Positions 44,676-53,117 are shown, counted from the first letter of the stretch. The stretch is 64,000 nt of DNA from Streptomyces sp. SCSIO 75703 (GCF_036607905.1 NZ_CP144555.1:1550001-1614000); one strand, 5' to 3'. Made by a program: numbers and translations. The notes: generated by a model not told the origin, from the letters alone.

Positions 44676-45613
44676 GCACCACCGCCACCGCCACGCCCCC
44701 GGGCGGCGACGTCGCCGTGCTCGCCGCGTACGCCTCGCGCGGGCTCGGCGTGACCCTCGTACCGGATTCCGCGCGGGGCGACGACAGCGGCTGGGACTTC
44801 CGCGTCCTCCACCTCAGTGCCACCGACGGCACCCACTGGATCCTGCGGCAGCCGCGGCGGCCGGACGCCTCCGGACGCCTGGCCGTCGAGGGGGCCGTGC
44901 TCGGCGCCGTGCGCGACCGGGTCCCGGTGCGGGTGCCCGACTGGCGGCTGCACACCCCGGACCTGGTGGCCTACCCGCGCCTGCCCGGCGAGCCGGCGGG
45001 CAGCGAGGACCCGGTAAGCCTCGTCTACGGCTGGTCGATGGACCCGCTGGCCCACCCGGACCGCTACCTGGAGCCGCTCGCCCGCTGCCTGGTCGCCGTG
45101 CACTCCACGCCCCTGGACGGCACCTGGGAGCTGCCGGGACGGCACCCGGCCGGCCCTGACGAGGTGCGTTCCGCGGCGGCGGAGAAGCTGGCGCGCGCCC
45201 GGGCCGAGCTGGAGCTGCCCGCTGCCGGGGTGCGGCGCTGGCGGGAGTGGCTGGACGACGACCGTCTGTGGCCCGACCGCCTGGTGCTCGTCCATGGGGA
45301 CGTACACCCCGGCCACACCCTGGTGGAGGGCGGCCGGTCCGGGCCGCCGGTCCTGTCGGCCCTGCTGGACTGGGCGAACGCGGGCATCGGCGATCAGGCA
45401 GCGGACTTCGTCGACATGCTTTACGCCGGTGGCCCGGACGTCCTGGACCGGCTCTTGGACGCCTACCGGGCCGCGGGCGGCGAGGTGCCCGCCGGTCTGC
45501 GCTCGCACGTCCTGGCTCGGGCCTCCTTCCTCTGGGTCCATGTGGCGCTGCGCGGCCTGGACACCGGCCGCCCCGCGTGGACGCGGACCGCGCTGCGGAG
45601 GATGCCCCGGTGA
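44672..45613 (+). CDS. Aminoglycoside/macrolide phosphotransferase-like kinase
   Basis: A 313-residue APH-fold kinase. The catalytic loop is LVHGDVHPGHTL (Asp near residue 211) and the metal-binding DFG-equivalent is ALLDWANAGIGDQAADF. The N-terminal lobe includes THWILRQPRRPD and the Brenner motif spacing matches Mph-type macrolide kinases. ATG 44672 overlaps the adenylation gene stop (ATGA). In this cluster it might phosphorylate a sugar precursor or act in self-protection; neither is shown. Confidence 0.78.
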   Translation: MSTTATATPPGGDVAVLAAYASRGLGVTLVPDSARGDDSGWDFRVLHLSATDGTHWILRQPRRPDASGRLAVEGAVLGAVRDRVPVRVPDWRLHTPDLVAYPRLPGEPAGSEDPVSLVYGWSMDPLAHPDRYLEPLARCLVAVHSTPLDGTWELPGRHPAGPDEVRSAAAEKLARARAELELPAAGVRRWREWLDDDRLWPDRLVLVHGDVHPGHTLVEGGRSGPPVLSALLDWANAGIGDQAADFVDMLYAGGPDVLDRLLDAYRAAGGEVPAGLRSHVLARASFLWVHVALRGLDTGRPAWTRTALRRMPR

Positions 45614-46401
45614 GCGGCGCGACGGCGTACACGGTCCACGGTTCCGGTCGGCCGGTGGTCCTGGTCGCCGGGGCGGGCGGCGCCGGCCGGATCTGGGAGC
45701 GGCACCAGGTGCCCGCGCTCACCGCGGCGGGCCACCAGGTGATCACCTTCGACCACGGCGCGCCCGGCTCCTGCGCCGGCGACGTGGCCGCGCTGACCCG
45801 GCAGCTCCTCACCACGCTGGGCCTGCCGCCCTGCTCCCTGGTCGGCCACTCCGTGGGGGCGCTCGCGGTGCAGGAGCTGCTGGTCACGGACCCGCACCTG
45901 GCCTGCGCAGCGGTGCTGGCCGCGACACGGGGACGGCCCGATCCGGTCGGTGACGCCTTGGCCCGCGCCGAGGCCGCGCAGACCGGGGCGGGCGGGCGGC
46001 CGTCGCCGGAGTACGAGGCGGTCGTAGGGATGGCGCAGAACCTCTCCCCGCGGACCCTGGCGGACGAGGACGCGGTCACGGAATGGCTGGACCTGTTCGA
46101 GATCGCCGCGCTCAGCGGGTCGTCCGCCGCCGGCCGTCCGTGCCCGCCCCTTGCCGACCGGCTGGCCGCGTACGCGCGGATCACCGCGTCCGTGCTGGTG
46201 GTCGGCTTCGCCGACGACGTGCTGGCCCCCGTCCACCTGAGCCGTGAGGTAGCCGCGGCGATCCCCGGCGCCCGCTACACGGAACTGGCGGACACCGGCC
46301 ACCTCGGCTTCCTGGAGCGGTCGGACGCCTTCAACACCGTCCTGCTGGACTTCCTCGCCTCCCTTCCCGTCACCGACCCCGGAGCGTCCCGTGTCCTCTG
46401 A
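45610..46401 (+). CDS. Alpha/beta hydrolase
   Basis: A 263-residue alpha/beta hydrolase. The oxyanion turn is VVLVAGAGGAG, the nucleophile elbow is LVGHSVGALAV (Ser about residue 80), an Asp lies in GFADDVLAPVH and the catalytic His in DTGHLGFLE. GTG 45610 overlaps the kinase stop by 4 bp. Its streptothricin role is unknown; thioesterase-like or editing functions would fit. Confidence 0.78.
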   Translation: MSGATAYTVHGSGRPVVLVAGAGGAGRIWERHQVPALTAAGHQVITFDHGAPGSCAGDVAALTRQLLTTLGLPPCSLVGHSVGALAVQELLVTDPHLACAAVLAATRGRPDPVGDALARAEAAQTGAGGRPSPEYEAVVGMAQNLSPRTLADEDAVTEWLDLFEIAALSGSSAAGRPCPPLADRLAAYARITASVLVVGFADDVLAPVHLSREVAAAIPGARYTELADTGHLGFLERSDAFNTVLLDFLASLPVTDPGASRVL

Positions 46402-47161
46402 GTCCCTCGCCGCCGAGTCCCTCGCCGCAGCCCCCGCCCCGGTCGAGGTGGTGCACGTCAGCCAGGAACCGCCCGGGTCCTGGGACGCGGCCGTGTACCT
46501 GTGCGGGCCCACGCCCACCGATCCCGAGGAGCCGTCCTGGCGGTCGTCCGCGGTCGCCGCCCTGCGCGCCGCCTGGGCGGGCCCGGGACGGCTGGCGGTC
46601 TTCCTGCCCGAGCCCGAGGGAAGCGGGTCCTACCCGCCGTACGCGGAGCAGATCGCCTGGGAGGAGACGGCGATGCGCCGCTGTGACGTGGTCCTGTTCT
46701 GGATCCCCCGGTCGATGGACCGGCTCCCGGGACTGGTCTCCAACATCAAGTGGGGGGCGTGGCACGACTCGGGCCGGGCGGTGCTCGGCGCGCCGCCGGA
46801 GGCCGAGCGCATGGCGTACCTGCTGCACTTCGCCGAGACATTCGCGGTGCCGGTGGCACGCACCCTTCCGGAGGCGGTGGGCGCGGCCCTGCGCGCGGTG
46901 GGCGGCGGCGCGCGCCGCACCGGCGGCGAGCGGGCCGTGCCCCTGGTGGTGTGGCGGTCCGAGTCCTTCCAGAGCTGGTACGCCCCCCGCCGCGCGGCGG
47001 GCTGCCGGCTGCTCGACGCCCGCGTGGAGTGGTACGAGCGGGCCGCCTCCCCCGACGCGGATCCGGCCTGGCTGCTGACCGTCACGGTCGCGCCCGGCGA
47101 CGGCGCCGCCCCGTCCGTGTGCTGCCTGCTGTCCGCTCAGGGGCAGGGCATGCTCATGTAG
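46391..47161 (+). CDS. Nucleoside 2-deoxyribosyltransferase-like protein
   Basis: A 256-residue protein whose residues ~30-150 resemble the nucleoside 2-deoxyribosyltransferase-like family: VYLCGPTPTDPEEPSWR, FLPEPEGSG, QIAWEETAMRRCDVVLFWIP and NIKWGAWHDSGRAVLGAP. The remainder (~100 residues) is less typical. The GTG start overlaps the hydrolase gene by 11 bp. Such N-glycosidase folds can cleave or exchange a base-sugar bond, which could matter for making or editing the streptolidine-sugar N-glycoside; that is inference. Its end overlaps the convergent resistance gene. Confidence 0.68.
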   Translation: MSSESLAAESLAAAPAPVEVVHVSQEPPGSWDAAVYLCGPTPTDPEEPSWRSSAVAALRAAWAGPGRLAVFLPEPEGSGSYPPYAEQIAWEETAMRRCDVVLFWIPRSMDRLPGLVSNIKWGAWHDSGRAVLGAPPEAERMAYLLHFAETFAVPVARTLPEAVGAALRAVGGGARRTGGERAVPLVVWRSESFQSWYAPRRAAGCRLLDARVEWYERAASPDADPAWLLTVTVAPGDGAAPSVCCLLSAQGQGMLM

Positions 47162-47700
47162 AGCGCCTGTTCGCCCTCCGAGGGCGTGCCGTCGTAGAGG
47201 GCAGTGTCGAGCCCGCAGAAGGCGAAGCCCATCCGCCGGTACGCGTGGATGGCGGGCGCGTTGACGTTGGTGACCTCCAGCCAGAGGTGCCCGGCGCCCC
47301 GCTCCCGGGCGAACTCGGTCGCGAGCCCCATCAGCGCGCGGCCGACGCCCCGACCCCGGTGATCCGGGGTCACCTCGATGTCCTCGATGGTCAGCCGCCG
47401 GTTCCACCCGGAGTACGAGACGGCGACGAACCCGGCGAGGTCACCGGCGGGCCCGTGGGCGACGAAGGTGCGGGAGTCCGCGTCGCCCTCGTCGTCACCG
47501 TCCCCCTCGTCCTTGTCCTCGGGGAACACCTTAGTCAGGGGCGGTTCCACCGCGACCTCGCGCAGCGCGAAGCCGTCGCCGGTGACGGTCACCTCGAAGA
47601 CAGTGTCGGTGGTGAAGGACCCGTCGAGGGCCTCGATGGCCCCGGCGTCCTCGCGGGCAGCGGTGCGGTACCGGTAGACGGCGTCGTCAACAGTGGTCAC
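47137..47700 (-). CDS. nat: Nourseothricin/streptothricin N-acetyltransferase
   Basis: A 187-residue GNAT enzyme that I recognise as very close to NAT1 of nourseothricin producers: RYRTAAREDAGAIEALDGSF at the N-terminus, an acidic loop (EDKDEGDGDDEGDADS), IEDIEVTPDHRGRGVGRAL as the acetyl-CoA loop, and WLEVTNVNAPAIHAYRRMGF. It acetylates the beta-lysine amino group of streptothricins and gives self-resistance. GTG 47700 starts VTTVDDAVYRYR. Its identity fixes the product class of the whole cluster. It is convergent with, and overlaps by 25 bp, the deoxyribosyltransferase-like gene. Confidence 0.92.
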   Translation of the reverse strand: MTTVDDAVYRYRTAAREDAGAIEALDGSFTTDTVFEVTVTGDGFALREVAVEPPLTKVFPEDKDEGDGDDEGDADSRTFVAHGPAGDLAGFVAVSYSGWNRRLTIEDIEVTPDHRGRGVGRALMGLATEFARERGAGHLWLEVTNVNAPAIHAYRRMGFAFCGLDTALYDGTPSEGEQALYMSMPCP

Positions 47701-47906
47701 GGCACCACGCTAAGACTCCCCGAAGCGGAGACGTCGCCTTTCGGCCGCGGGGTCCGCGGACTACGGACACACAGGGCACTCGGCCCTGTGAGCAGCCTCG
47801 GCGCACGGTCTTGGCGGGTATCCACGAAACGGCCCCGGCATGGACCCGTTCATGCCACCCTCTCACCCTTCCTGCGCTTCGAGCGTGTATATGAGCGAGC
47901 CTGAAC

Positions 47907-48420
47907 ATGGACGGTGACGGCGAGTTCGCCGAGGGGACCGTGCGGTTGTGGCACGACGAGTCCGCCGGGATACACGTGACCGAAACCGAGACCACGGCAC
48001 TGATGGCGGAGTTGGCCGAGCTCGCACCGCATCGCGTCACGCCGCTGCCTGCCCGCCCGGCGCCGGCGGGCGCCCGCTCGGCCGAGGCATGGGAGGCCGC
48101 CGCGATCCTGATCAGAATGCGTACCTCGCCGACACTGGTGCGGTCATTGGTGGGGCTGCTGCGGGACTGGCTGTGGCGCCGCAACTCCGGCTCCATACCT
48201 CTTCCACCTCCCCGCAGTTCAGCTACGAGGACGGTGAGCAGGGACGCTCCTTGGTGCAGTCGTCGGTCTTCACCACGGCCGTGGTGGAGTCGCTGCGCCA
48301 GGGCACGGGTGACCTGGACGTCGACGGGCGCGTCGGCGCCGAGGCCGAGCGGGTACATGCCCTTGCGGCCCGCGGGCACGGCGACGTCGATACGGGCGCG
48401 CCATGCACCATGGACCAAGG
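47907..48420 (+). pseudogene. Remnant of a caspase-like/effector-associated protein
   Basis: From 47907 one frame gives MDGDGEFAEGTVRLWHDESA and later AWEAAAILIRMRTSPTLVRS, LVGLLRDWLWRR, which resembles the small effector-associated EACC1-type domain. From about 48190 a second frame gives QFSYEDGEQG, SSVFTTAVVESLRQGTGDLD and VDGRVGAEAERVHALAA. This matches the end of bacterial caspase-like peptidases (GHGxFT..LVEGLRtG..D.DGrV). The catalytic His/Cys part is missing. I read it as a decayed signalling or defence gene; the domain names are from memory. Confidence 0.4.
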
Positions 48421-48667
48421 CGGCAGAAGATCACTCAATGGGTCCGGCAGTGAAGCGACAGCCCGTCAGAAGGAGCGTCATCACAGCGTCGAGACGACCC
48501 GCCGCCGTTCGGGCCGAAACGGAGGAGATCCATCCGTCATCCCGCACGACGCTATGGAACGGCAGCTCAGCGGCGGTCGTGAGCATACGACGCGCTTCAC
48601 GTCATGTACCACGGCAAACAGGTCGAGCACACTCGCCAACTCCTGAAGAACCCGAGAAAACCGATGG

Positions 48668-48834
48668 TCAGAGCCCCTTTACCACCGGCTCCAGAATCGC
48701 CGCGCATTCTACATGCGACGTCATCGGAAGGATGTTGACCTGGACGGCTGCGCACGAAACACCAGGTCAGGCAGAGTTTCTCGGCTCGCCCAAGGAGACG
48801 TACGGGGCTTGGAGCGTCAAATGAGCGTCACGAC
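48668..48834 (-). other. Attachment-site-like repeat, right copy (RNA methyltransferase 3' end)
   Basis: The minus strand reads NILPMTSHVECAAILEP and then VVKGL-stop, the same gene end as at 19181. The first 71 bp are about 83% identical to the left copy by eye. The shared tail again ends in two GCGTCA hexamers 11 bp apart (48814 and 48825). A further GCGTCA/GCGTCG pair, also 11 bp apart, lies at 48475/48486. The two copies are direct repeats 29.5 kb apart with the streptothricin cluster between them. Confidence 0.55.
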
Positions 48835-48839
48835 CGTGT

Positions 48840-50400
48840 ACTGGCGAAGCGGGGGGGTGCCTCTATGTCTTTCGTCAAGGCATCTCTGTCTGGTTTGGGA
48901 TGGTTCTGGGTTGCGGGAGCTATGCGGCGAGCTCGATGTCCGTCGGTGTCCGGGATTCGTAGAAGGTGCCGTCGCGGAGCATGGCGAACAGGACGCTGAT
49001 GCGTTGGCGGGCGAGGCGGAGAAGGGCCTGGGTGTGGGTCTTGCCGCGTGCTCGCTGGCGGTCGTAGTAGGCGCGGGAGGCCGGATCGGCGTTCATGCAG
49101 GCGAAGGCGGACAGGAACATCGCCCGTTTGAGCTGCCGGTTTCCGCCTCGTGGCGCGTGTTCACCGTGGATGGAGGTCCCCGACTGCTTCGTGGTGGGGG
49201 CGAGTCCGGCGTAGGAGGCGAGGTGGGCGGCGGTGGGGAAGCCGGTGCCGTCGCCGACGGTGACCAGCAGGACGGCGGCGGTCCTGACGCCGACGCCGGG
49301 CATCGACGTCAGGACCGGGGAAAGAGGGTGAGCCTCCAGCAGGGCGTTGATCTGGGCTTCCATGGCCCGGCGCTGGGTGTGGACGGCGGCGAGCGAGGCA
49401 GCCAGGGAAGGGATGACGAGGTCGAGGGTGCCGGTGCCGGGGACGACGACACTCTGTTCGTCGAGAGCGTCGAAGACGTCGTCGATGAGTCGCTGGGCCA
49501 TGCGCGGTGCTTTGGGCCGGATGAGGTCGACGAGTCTGCGGCGGCCGGCTTTGCGCAGGGCGGCCGGGGAGCCGTAGCGCTCCAGCAGCCAGGTCACGGC
49601 CTGGTGGTCCAGGCGAGGGCCCAGGACGCGTTCGAGGCTGGGGTGGAACTGGGTGAGCAGGCCGCGTATCCGGTTGGAGGCGCGGGTGGCCTCGGCGGCG
49701 AGGTCCTGGTCGAAGCCGACGAGGACCGTGAGTTCGGCGGTGATCTCGTCGGTCAGTTCCAGGGTGCGCAGGGTGTGCGGCATGGTGCGGGCGGCGTCCG
49801 CGATCACCGCGGCGTCCTTCGCGTCGGTCTTGGCCTCGCCGGGGTAGAGGTCGGCGATCCGGCGCATGGCCAGTCCGGGCAGGTAGGCCACTTGGCAGCC
49901 CGCGTCGCGGGCGACGGTCAGCGGCAGGGCGCCGATCGAGGCGGGCTGGTCGACGATCACCAGGACGGTGCCGAACTTCGCGGCCAGTTTGTCGAAGACG
50001 GCCCGCAGCTTCGGCTCGCTGTTGGGCAGCTGTTTGTCGAAAACTTTCTTCCCGGCCGGGGTGAGCCCGTGGCCGTGGTGAGCGGACTTGCCAACGTCCA
50101 GGCCCAGGAACACGCCCACGTCTTCGATCTCGAACATCGTGCCCTTCCAGGGGTGTTGACGGTGCCGGCCTCGGCTCGGGTGTCGTGCTCGCGCATCCAC
50201 GTTATGCAGACTTGCCGCCCGCGACTGCCCGGCGTTGCGCCGGACCGGACGGTGGCCGGACCTCTGATCAGCGTCTCCGACGGACACCTCCCGGGCCCGG
50301 TGACACCACCCCCCAGGTCATGCCTTCGACAGGGGGACACAGTCATGCCGGGCCCGGAGGCCAGCGGCCCTCTTGCAGGACCGCGAAGAACATAACGGGG
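48840..50400. mobile_element. IS110-family element (ends approximate)
   Basis: An IS110-type transposase gene (48920-50137) with flanking non-coding ends. IS110 elements lack inverted repeats, so I cannot fix the ends. The ~260 bp upstream of the transposase start would be the side that encodes the bridge RNA in IS110-group elements. A perfect palindrome, CGGGGGATCCCCCG, lies at about 50396 near the likely outer end. Confidence 0.6.
48920..50137 (-). CDS. IS110-family transposase (DEDD)
   Basis: A 405-residue DEDD recombinase. The N-terminal RuvC-like domain starts EIEDVGVFLGLDVGKSAHHG with the first Asp, then VIVDQPASIGALPL and YPGEAKTDAKDAAVIADAAR with the last acidic pair. The C-terminal Transposase_20 domain has LTSMPGVGVRTAAVLL and LASYAGLAPTTKQSGTS, followed by GGNRQLKRAMFLSAFA. 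ATG 50137 is chosen over a longer frame because the RuvC fold begins there. It appears intact. Confidence 0.88.
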   Translation of the reverse strand: MFEIEDVGVFLGLDVGKSAHHGHGLTPAGKKVFDKQLPNSEPKLRAVFDKLAAKFGTVLVIVDQPASIGALPLTVARDAGCQVAYLPGLAMRRIADLYPGEAKTDAKDAAVIADAARTMPHTLRTLELTDEITAELTVLVGFDQDLAAEATRASNRIRGLLTQFHPSLERVLGPRLDHQAVTWLLERYGSPAALRKAGRRRLVDLIRPKAPRMAQRLIDDVFDALDEQSVVVPGTGTLDLVIPSLAASLAAVHTQRRAMEAQINALLEAHPLSPVLTSMPGVGVRTAAVLLVTVGDGTGFPTAAHLASYAGLAPTTKQSGTSIHGEHAPRGGNRQLKRAMFLSAFACMNADPASRAYYDRQRARGKTHTQALLRLARQRISVLFAMLRDGTFYESRTPTDIELAA

Positions 50401-50545
50401 GATCCCCCGACCTCCTACATCGCCGTTGTAGCGGCCGTGGTTGTTGACAGCCCGATTCACCCGTACGAAGCACCTCTGCACACGAGACGTCTATAGCGGC
50501 CCTAGGTTGGCCCTCCCGTCCACGGACCGTCGAGGAGCCGCCGCG
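50138..50545. other. IS110 upstream end and intergenic DNA
   Basis: No gene seen. The part next to the transposase is the expected bridge-RNA side of the element. The rest (about 50400-50545) has lower GC (GACCTCCTACATCGCCGTTG, GTTGTTGACAGCCCGATTC) and probably holds the promoter for the gene at 50546. Confidence 0.4.
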
Positions 50546-51693
50546 GTGAAGTACACGTTGACGGAGCCCCAAGTCGACTTGCTCCGTGAGATCGCAGCAG
50601 CCTCCAGTGCGATGCCCATCCCACCTGCCCGGACCCAGACATCCTGGGCCTTGGAACAACGGGACCTGATCAAGCGGACCTGGCGCGGGAGCGGATACGT
50701 CGCCGTAGTCACTGCGGACGGCCGTTACTACCTCAAGCACGGCAAGCATCCGCGACAGGTACAGGCCGAGAAGGAGAGGCTGAAGGGCGATGCTGCCCAG
50801 GCAGCGCTGGCTCCGGCCACTGGAACCGAGCTGATCTCCCGCCTGCAGTCGGCCTCCGGGAAGATCACGGTTCCCGATCCTGCCGCGCAGACCCGGGGGC
50901 GATGGCGGGCGGCGTACTACGACGCACTTCACCATGGGCACGTACCCACAGGGCACAAGCTGCGGTGGAACGGCCGACAGCGCGGCGACTGCGTCTTCAC
51001 GCTGATTGACGAGGAGGCTGAGAAGGCCGCTCAGCCTCTTCCCGTGGCGGCCGTCGACCTGCCGGAGACCCTCGATCGACCTCATCGTCTCGTTCGTGCG
51101 ACGCGCAAGGCTCTCGGCCGATCACAGAGGGTGACCGACACCAGGGGCAAGCCAGCAGTCATCCCGCTGTACCTGTCGCGTCCCCTCGCCGACCGAGCCC
51201 TTCGGATCATGCACGCACTGTTCACTGAAGCAGAAGGACGCGGTTACACGGTCGAGGCCCAGAACGATCTGCAACGCGGTGAAGCTGTACACACGGTCGC
51301 GATCGTGATCCAGTGCCGGGCCTTTCCCCTCGCTCTCACGGAGCGGACGACCAAGGTCCCGCACGAGCCGACCCCGCAGGAGCGCCGTCAACAGGAGCGC
51401 AATCCCTGGACGCGCCTGCCCAAGTACGACGAAGAGTTCAACGGTCACCTCGCTCTCGGCGCGCCTCCGGGAGCTGGTACCAGCACTCGTACTCGTACAG
51501 CGACAGCGCCCGGTGGACATTGGAGGCACGGCTGGGACACCTACTGCAGGATCTCGAACGCCTTGCGGCGGAAGCCGACCGCCGGGAGCGGGAGAAGGAG
51601 CTGCGTGAGGCCGAACAGCGGCGCCGCTGGTACACGGCCGCAGACGGCCGCTGGACGCTTCCCGGCGACTGGTCAACCGACCCGCGAACGTGA
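50546..51693 (+). pseudogene. Mobile-element-associated hypothetical protein, frameshifted
   Basis: GTG 50546 lies 8 bp after GAGGAG. The protein begins VKYTLTEPQVDLLREIAAAS, with a winged-helix-like start (ALEQRDLIKRTWRG, YVAVVTADGRYYLKHGKHP). It ends this frame after KYDEEFNGHLALG near 51455. The natural continuation, SGSWYQHSYSYSDSARWTLE, then LLQDLERLAAEADRREREKE and WYTAADGRWTLPGDW, is in another frame and stops at 51693. One or two bases are missing or added at about 51455. Related proteins occur on Streptomyces integrative elements (from memory); function unknown. Confidence 0.55.
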
Positions 51694-51717
51694 CCCGGCC
51701 GGCTCAACCGGGAAACG

Positions 51718-51750
51718 CCTTTGCCTTGTCCGTGGAGGACAGGGCAAAGG
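51718..51750. terminator. Bidirectional terminator hairpin
   Basis: A 14-bp stem (CCTTTGCCTTGTCC with GGACAGGGCAAAGG, one G-T pair) and a GTGGA loop, lying between the convergent genes ending at 51693 and 51756. Confidence 0.75.
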
Positions 51751-51755
51751 AAGGT

Positions 51756-52853
51756 TCATGCGACGATGGTGAGCGGGGTTTCCATGCGTTCCCAGGCTCC
51801 CAGCACAGCCTTGTGGGCGTCCGGCTGGAGGTGGGCGTAGCGCTGGGTGGTCTGGAAGCTCTCGTGGCCGAGAAGGTGCTGAACTTCGTAGAGCGAGACT
51901 CCCCTCTGGACGAGCCACGAGGCGCAGGTGTGGCGCATGGAGTGCGGCGGGTAGTGCGGGACGAGCTGCAACTCGCCGTCGTCGCCGAAATGGTAGGCAG
52001 TCTCGACAGCAGGCCACCAGGTTTGCCGGCGCCAGTTGCTGTCGGCGAGGAGGCGCCCGGAGCGGCCCTTGGTGATGGTCGTGAAGACCACTGCGTCGCG
52101 GTCGAGCCGGTGGATGTGGCGTTCGAGAGCTGCGAGGACGTGGGGCGGGAGCGGGACCTCCCGGCGGCTCTTGGAACTCTTGGGGTACTCCTTGATGCCG
52201 CTCTTGGTGTTGACCTCCACGACGAACAGGCGGGAGCGGCGTGTGTCGATGCGGTGGCGGTGCAGGCCGGAGAGCTCTCCCCAGCGCAGTCCGGTGTAGA
52301 AGCCGAGCAGGCACATCGTCCGCCAGGCGGGGGCGAGTCCGTCGAGGATGCTCTGCGCCTGGTCGGGCGTGAACCACTGCGGCGGTTTGACCGCGATGGG
52401 CGGCAGATCGATGCTGCGGCACGGGCTCACCGCGATCACATCGTCGTCGACAGCAGCGCGCATGATGGACGACGTCAGGTTGTAGGCCCGCTTGATCGCG
52501 GCAGGGCCTGCGCCCTTCTCGACCAGGGAGCGTATCCAGCTCTGGACGTCCATGCGGGTGATTGTCCGCATCTCCCAGTCAGCCCAGTACGGCATGACGT
52601 GGTTCTTGATGCTGGACGCGTCGCCCCGCAGCGTGTGGGGTTCGACGATGCGGGCGTTCCACCACCGGTCGTGCCACTCCCGGAACGCGATCTCGCCGGC
52701 CCGCGGGTCGCGCATGCCTCCGCGGGCGAACTGGGTCTCCAGCTCGATGCCCCAGGCCCGCGCCTGGGCCTTGAGGGGGAAGGACTCGCTGAACCGGTCT
52801 CCGGCCCGGTTGCGTACGGTCGCCTGCCATTTGCCGGACTTCAGTTTGCGCAG
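51756..52853 (-). CDS. int: Tyrosine recombinase (site-specific integrase), start codon unclear
   Basis: A phage-type tyrosine integrase of about 365 residues. Catalytic residues: Arg in FYTGLRWGELSGL, Lys in KSSKSRREVPL, HxxR in HSMRHTCASWL, His in LLGHES and the nucleophile Tyr in QTTQRYAHL. The N-terminal arm-binding domain is encoded upstream (LRKLKSGKWQATVRNRAGDR), but that stretch has no ATG, GTG or TTG. The first normal start is ATG 52715, which would lose this domain. Upstream the frame is open to the TGA of the excisionase gene, which is in the same frame. I set the start at a CTG (52853) where the homology begins, as a marker only. Confidence 0.75.
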   Translation of the reverse strand: MRKLKSGKWQATVRNRAGDRFSESFPLKAQARAWGIELETQFARGGMRDPRAGEIAFREWHDRWWNARIVEPHTLRGDASSIKNHVMPYWADWEMRTITRMDVQSWIRSLVEKGAGPAAIKRAYNLTSSIMRAAVDDDVIAVSPCRSIDLPPIAVKPPQWFTPDQAQSILDGLAPAWRTMCLLGFYTGLRWGELSGLHRHRIDTRRSRLFVVEVNTKSGIKEYPKSSKSRREVPLPPHVLAALERHIHRLDRDAVVFTTITKGRSGRLLADSNWRRQTWWPAVETAYHFGDDGELQLVPHYPPHSMRHTCASWLVQRGVSLYEVQHLLGHESFQTTQRYAHLQPDAHKAVLGAWERMETPLTIVA

Positions 52854-52910
52854 GTACGCGGTACTGCTCCTTTGTTCGGAAGCGGTGAGGTCTGGGCTGG
52901 GGGCGGGAAT

Positions 52911-53117
52911 TCACCGACGGAGGCGCGGGGAGCCAACCAATCTCCTGGCGATGAACTCCTCAAGCCCGGCAGCAGGGACACGGACGCGAGATCGTTCCGT
53001 CCCGGTGCGCAGGTCGACGACCGGGAGGTCGCCGGCGGCGATGAAGCGGTAGACGGTGCGCCGGTCGACGTCCAGGGCGGCGGCGACAGCGGGAATGGAC
53101 AGCAAACGGGCAGGCAT
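52911..53117 (-). CDS. xis: Excisionase-like helix-turn-helix protein
   Basis: A 68-residue MerR/Xis-type DNA-binding protein: LLSIPAVAAALDVDRRTVYR, then FIAAGDLPVVDLRTG and a basic C-terminus. The layout (helix-turn-helix with wing and a final LEEFIARR helix) is that of excisionases placed directly before actinobacterial integrase genes. ATG 53117 fits the fold. Its TGA is in frame with the following integrase reading frame. Confidence 0.75.
   Translation of the reverse strand: MPARLLSIPAVAAALDVDRRTVYRFIAAGDLPVVDLRTGTERSRVRVPAAGLEEFIARRLVGSPRLRR

Noticed and set aside
19837..47700. The biosynthetic cluster as an entirely new class
   Set aside because: The acetyltransferase is nearly NAT1, and the aminomutase, arginine hydroxylase, PLP cyclase, T-C protein and two stand-alone adenylation proteins match the streptothricin pathway, even in gene order.
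50390..50415. Palindrome CGGGGGATCCCCCG as a terminator
   Set aside because: No gene ends just upstream in either direction; it is more likely part of, or next to, the IS110 end.
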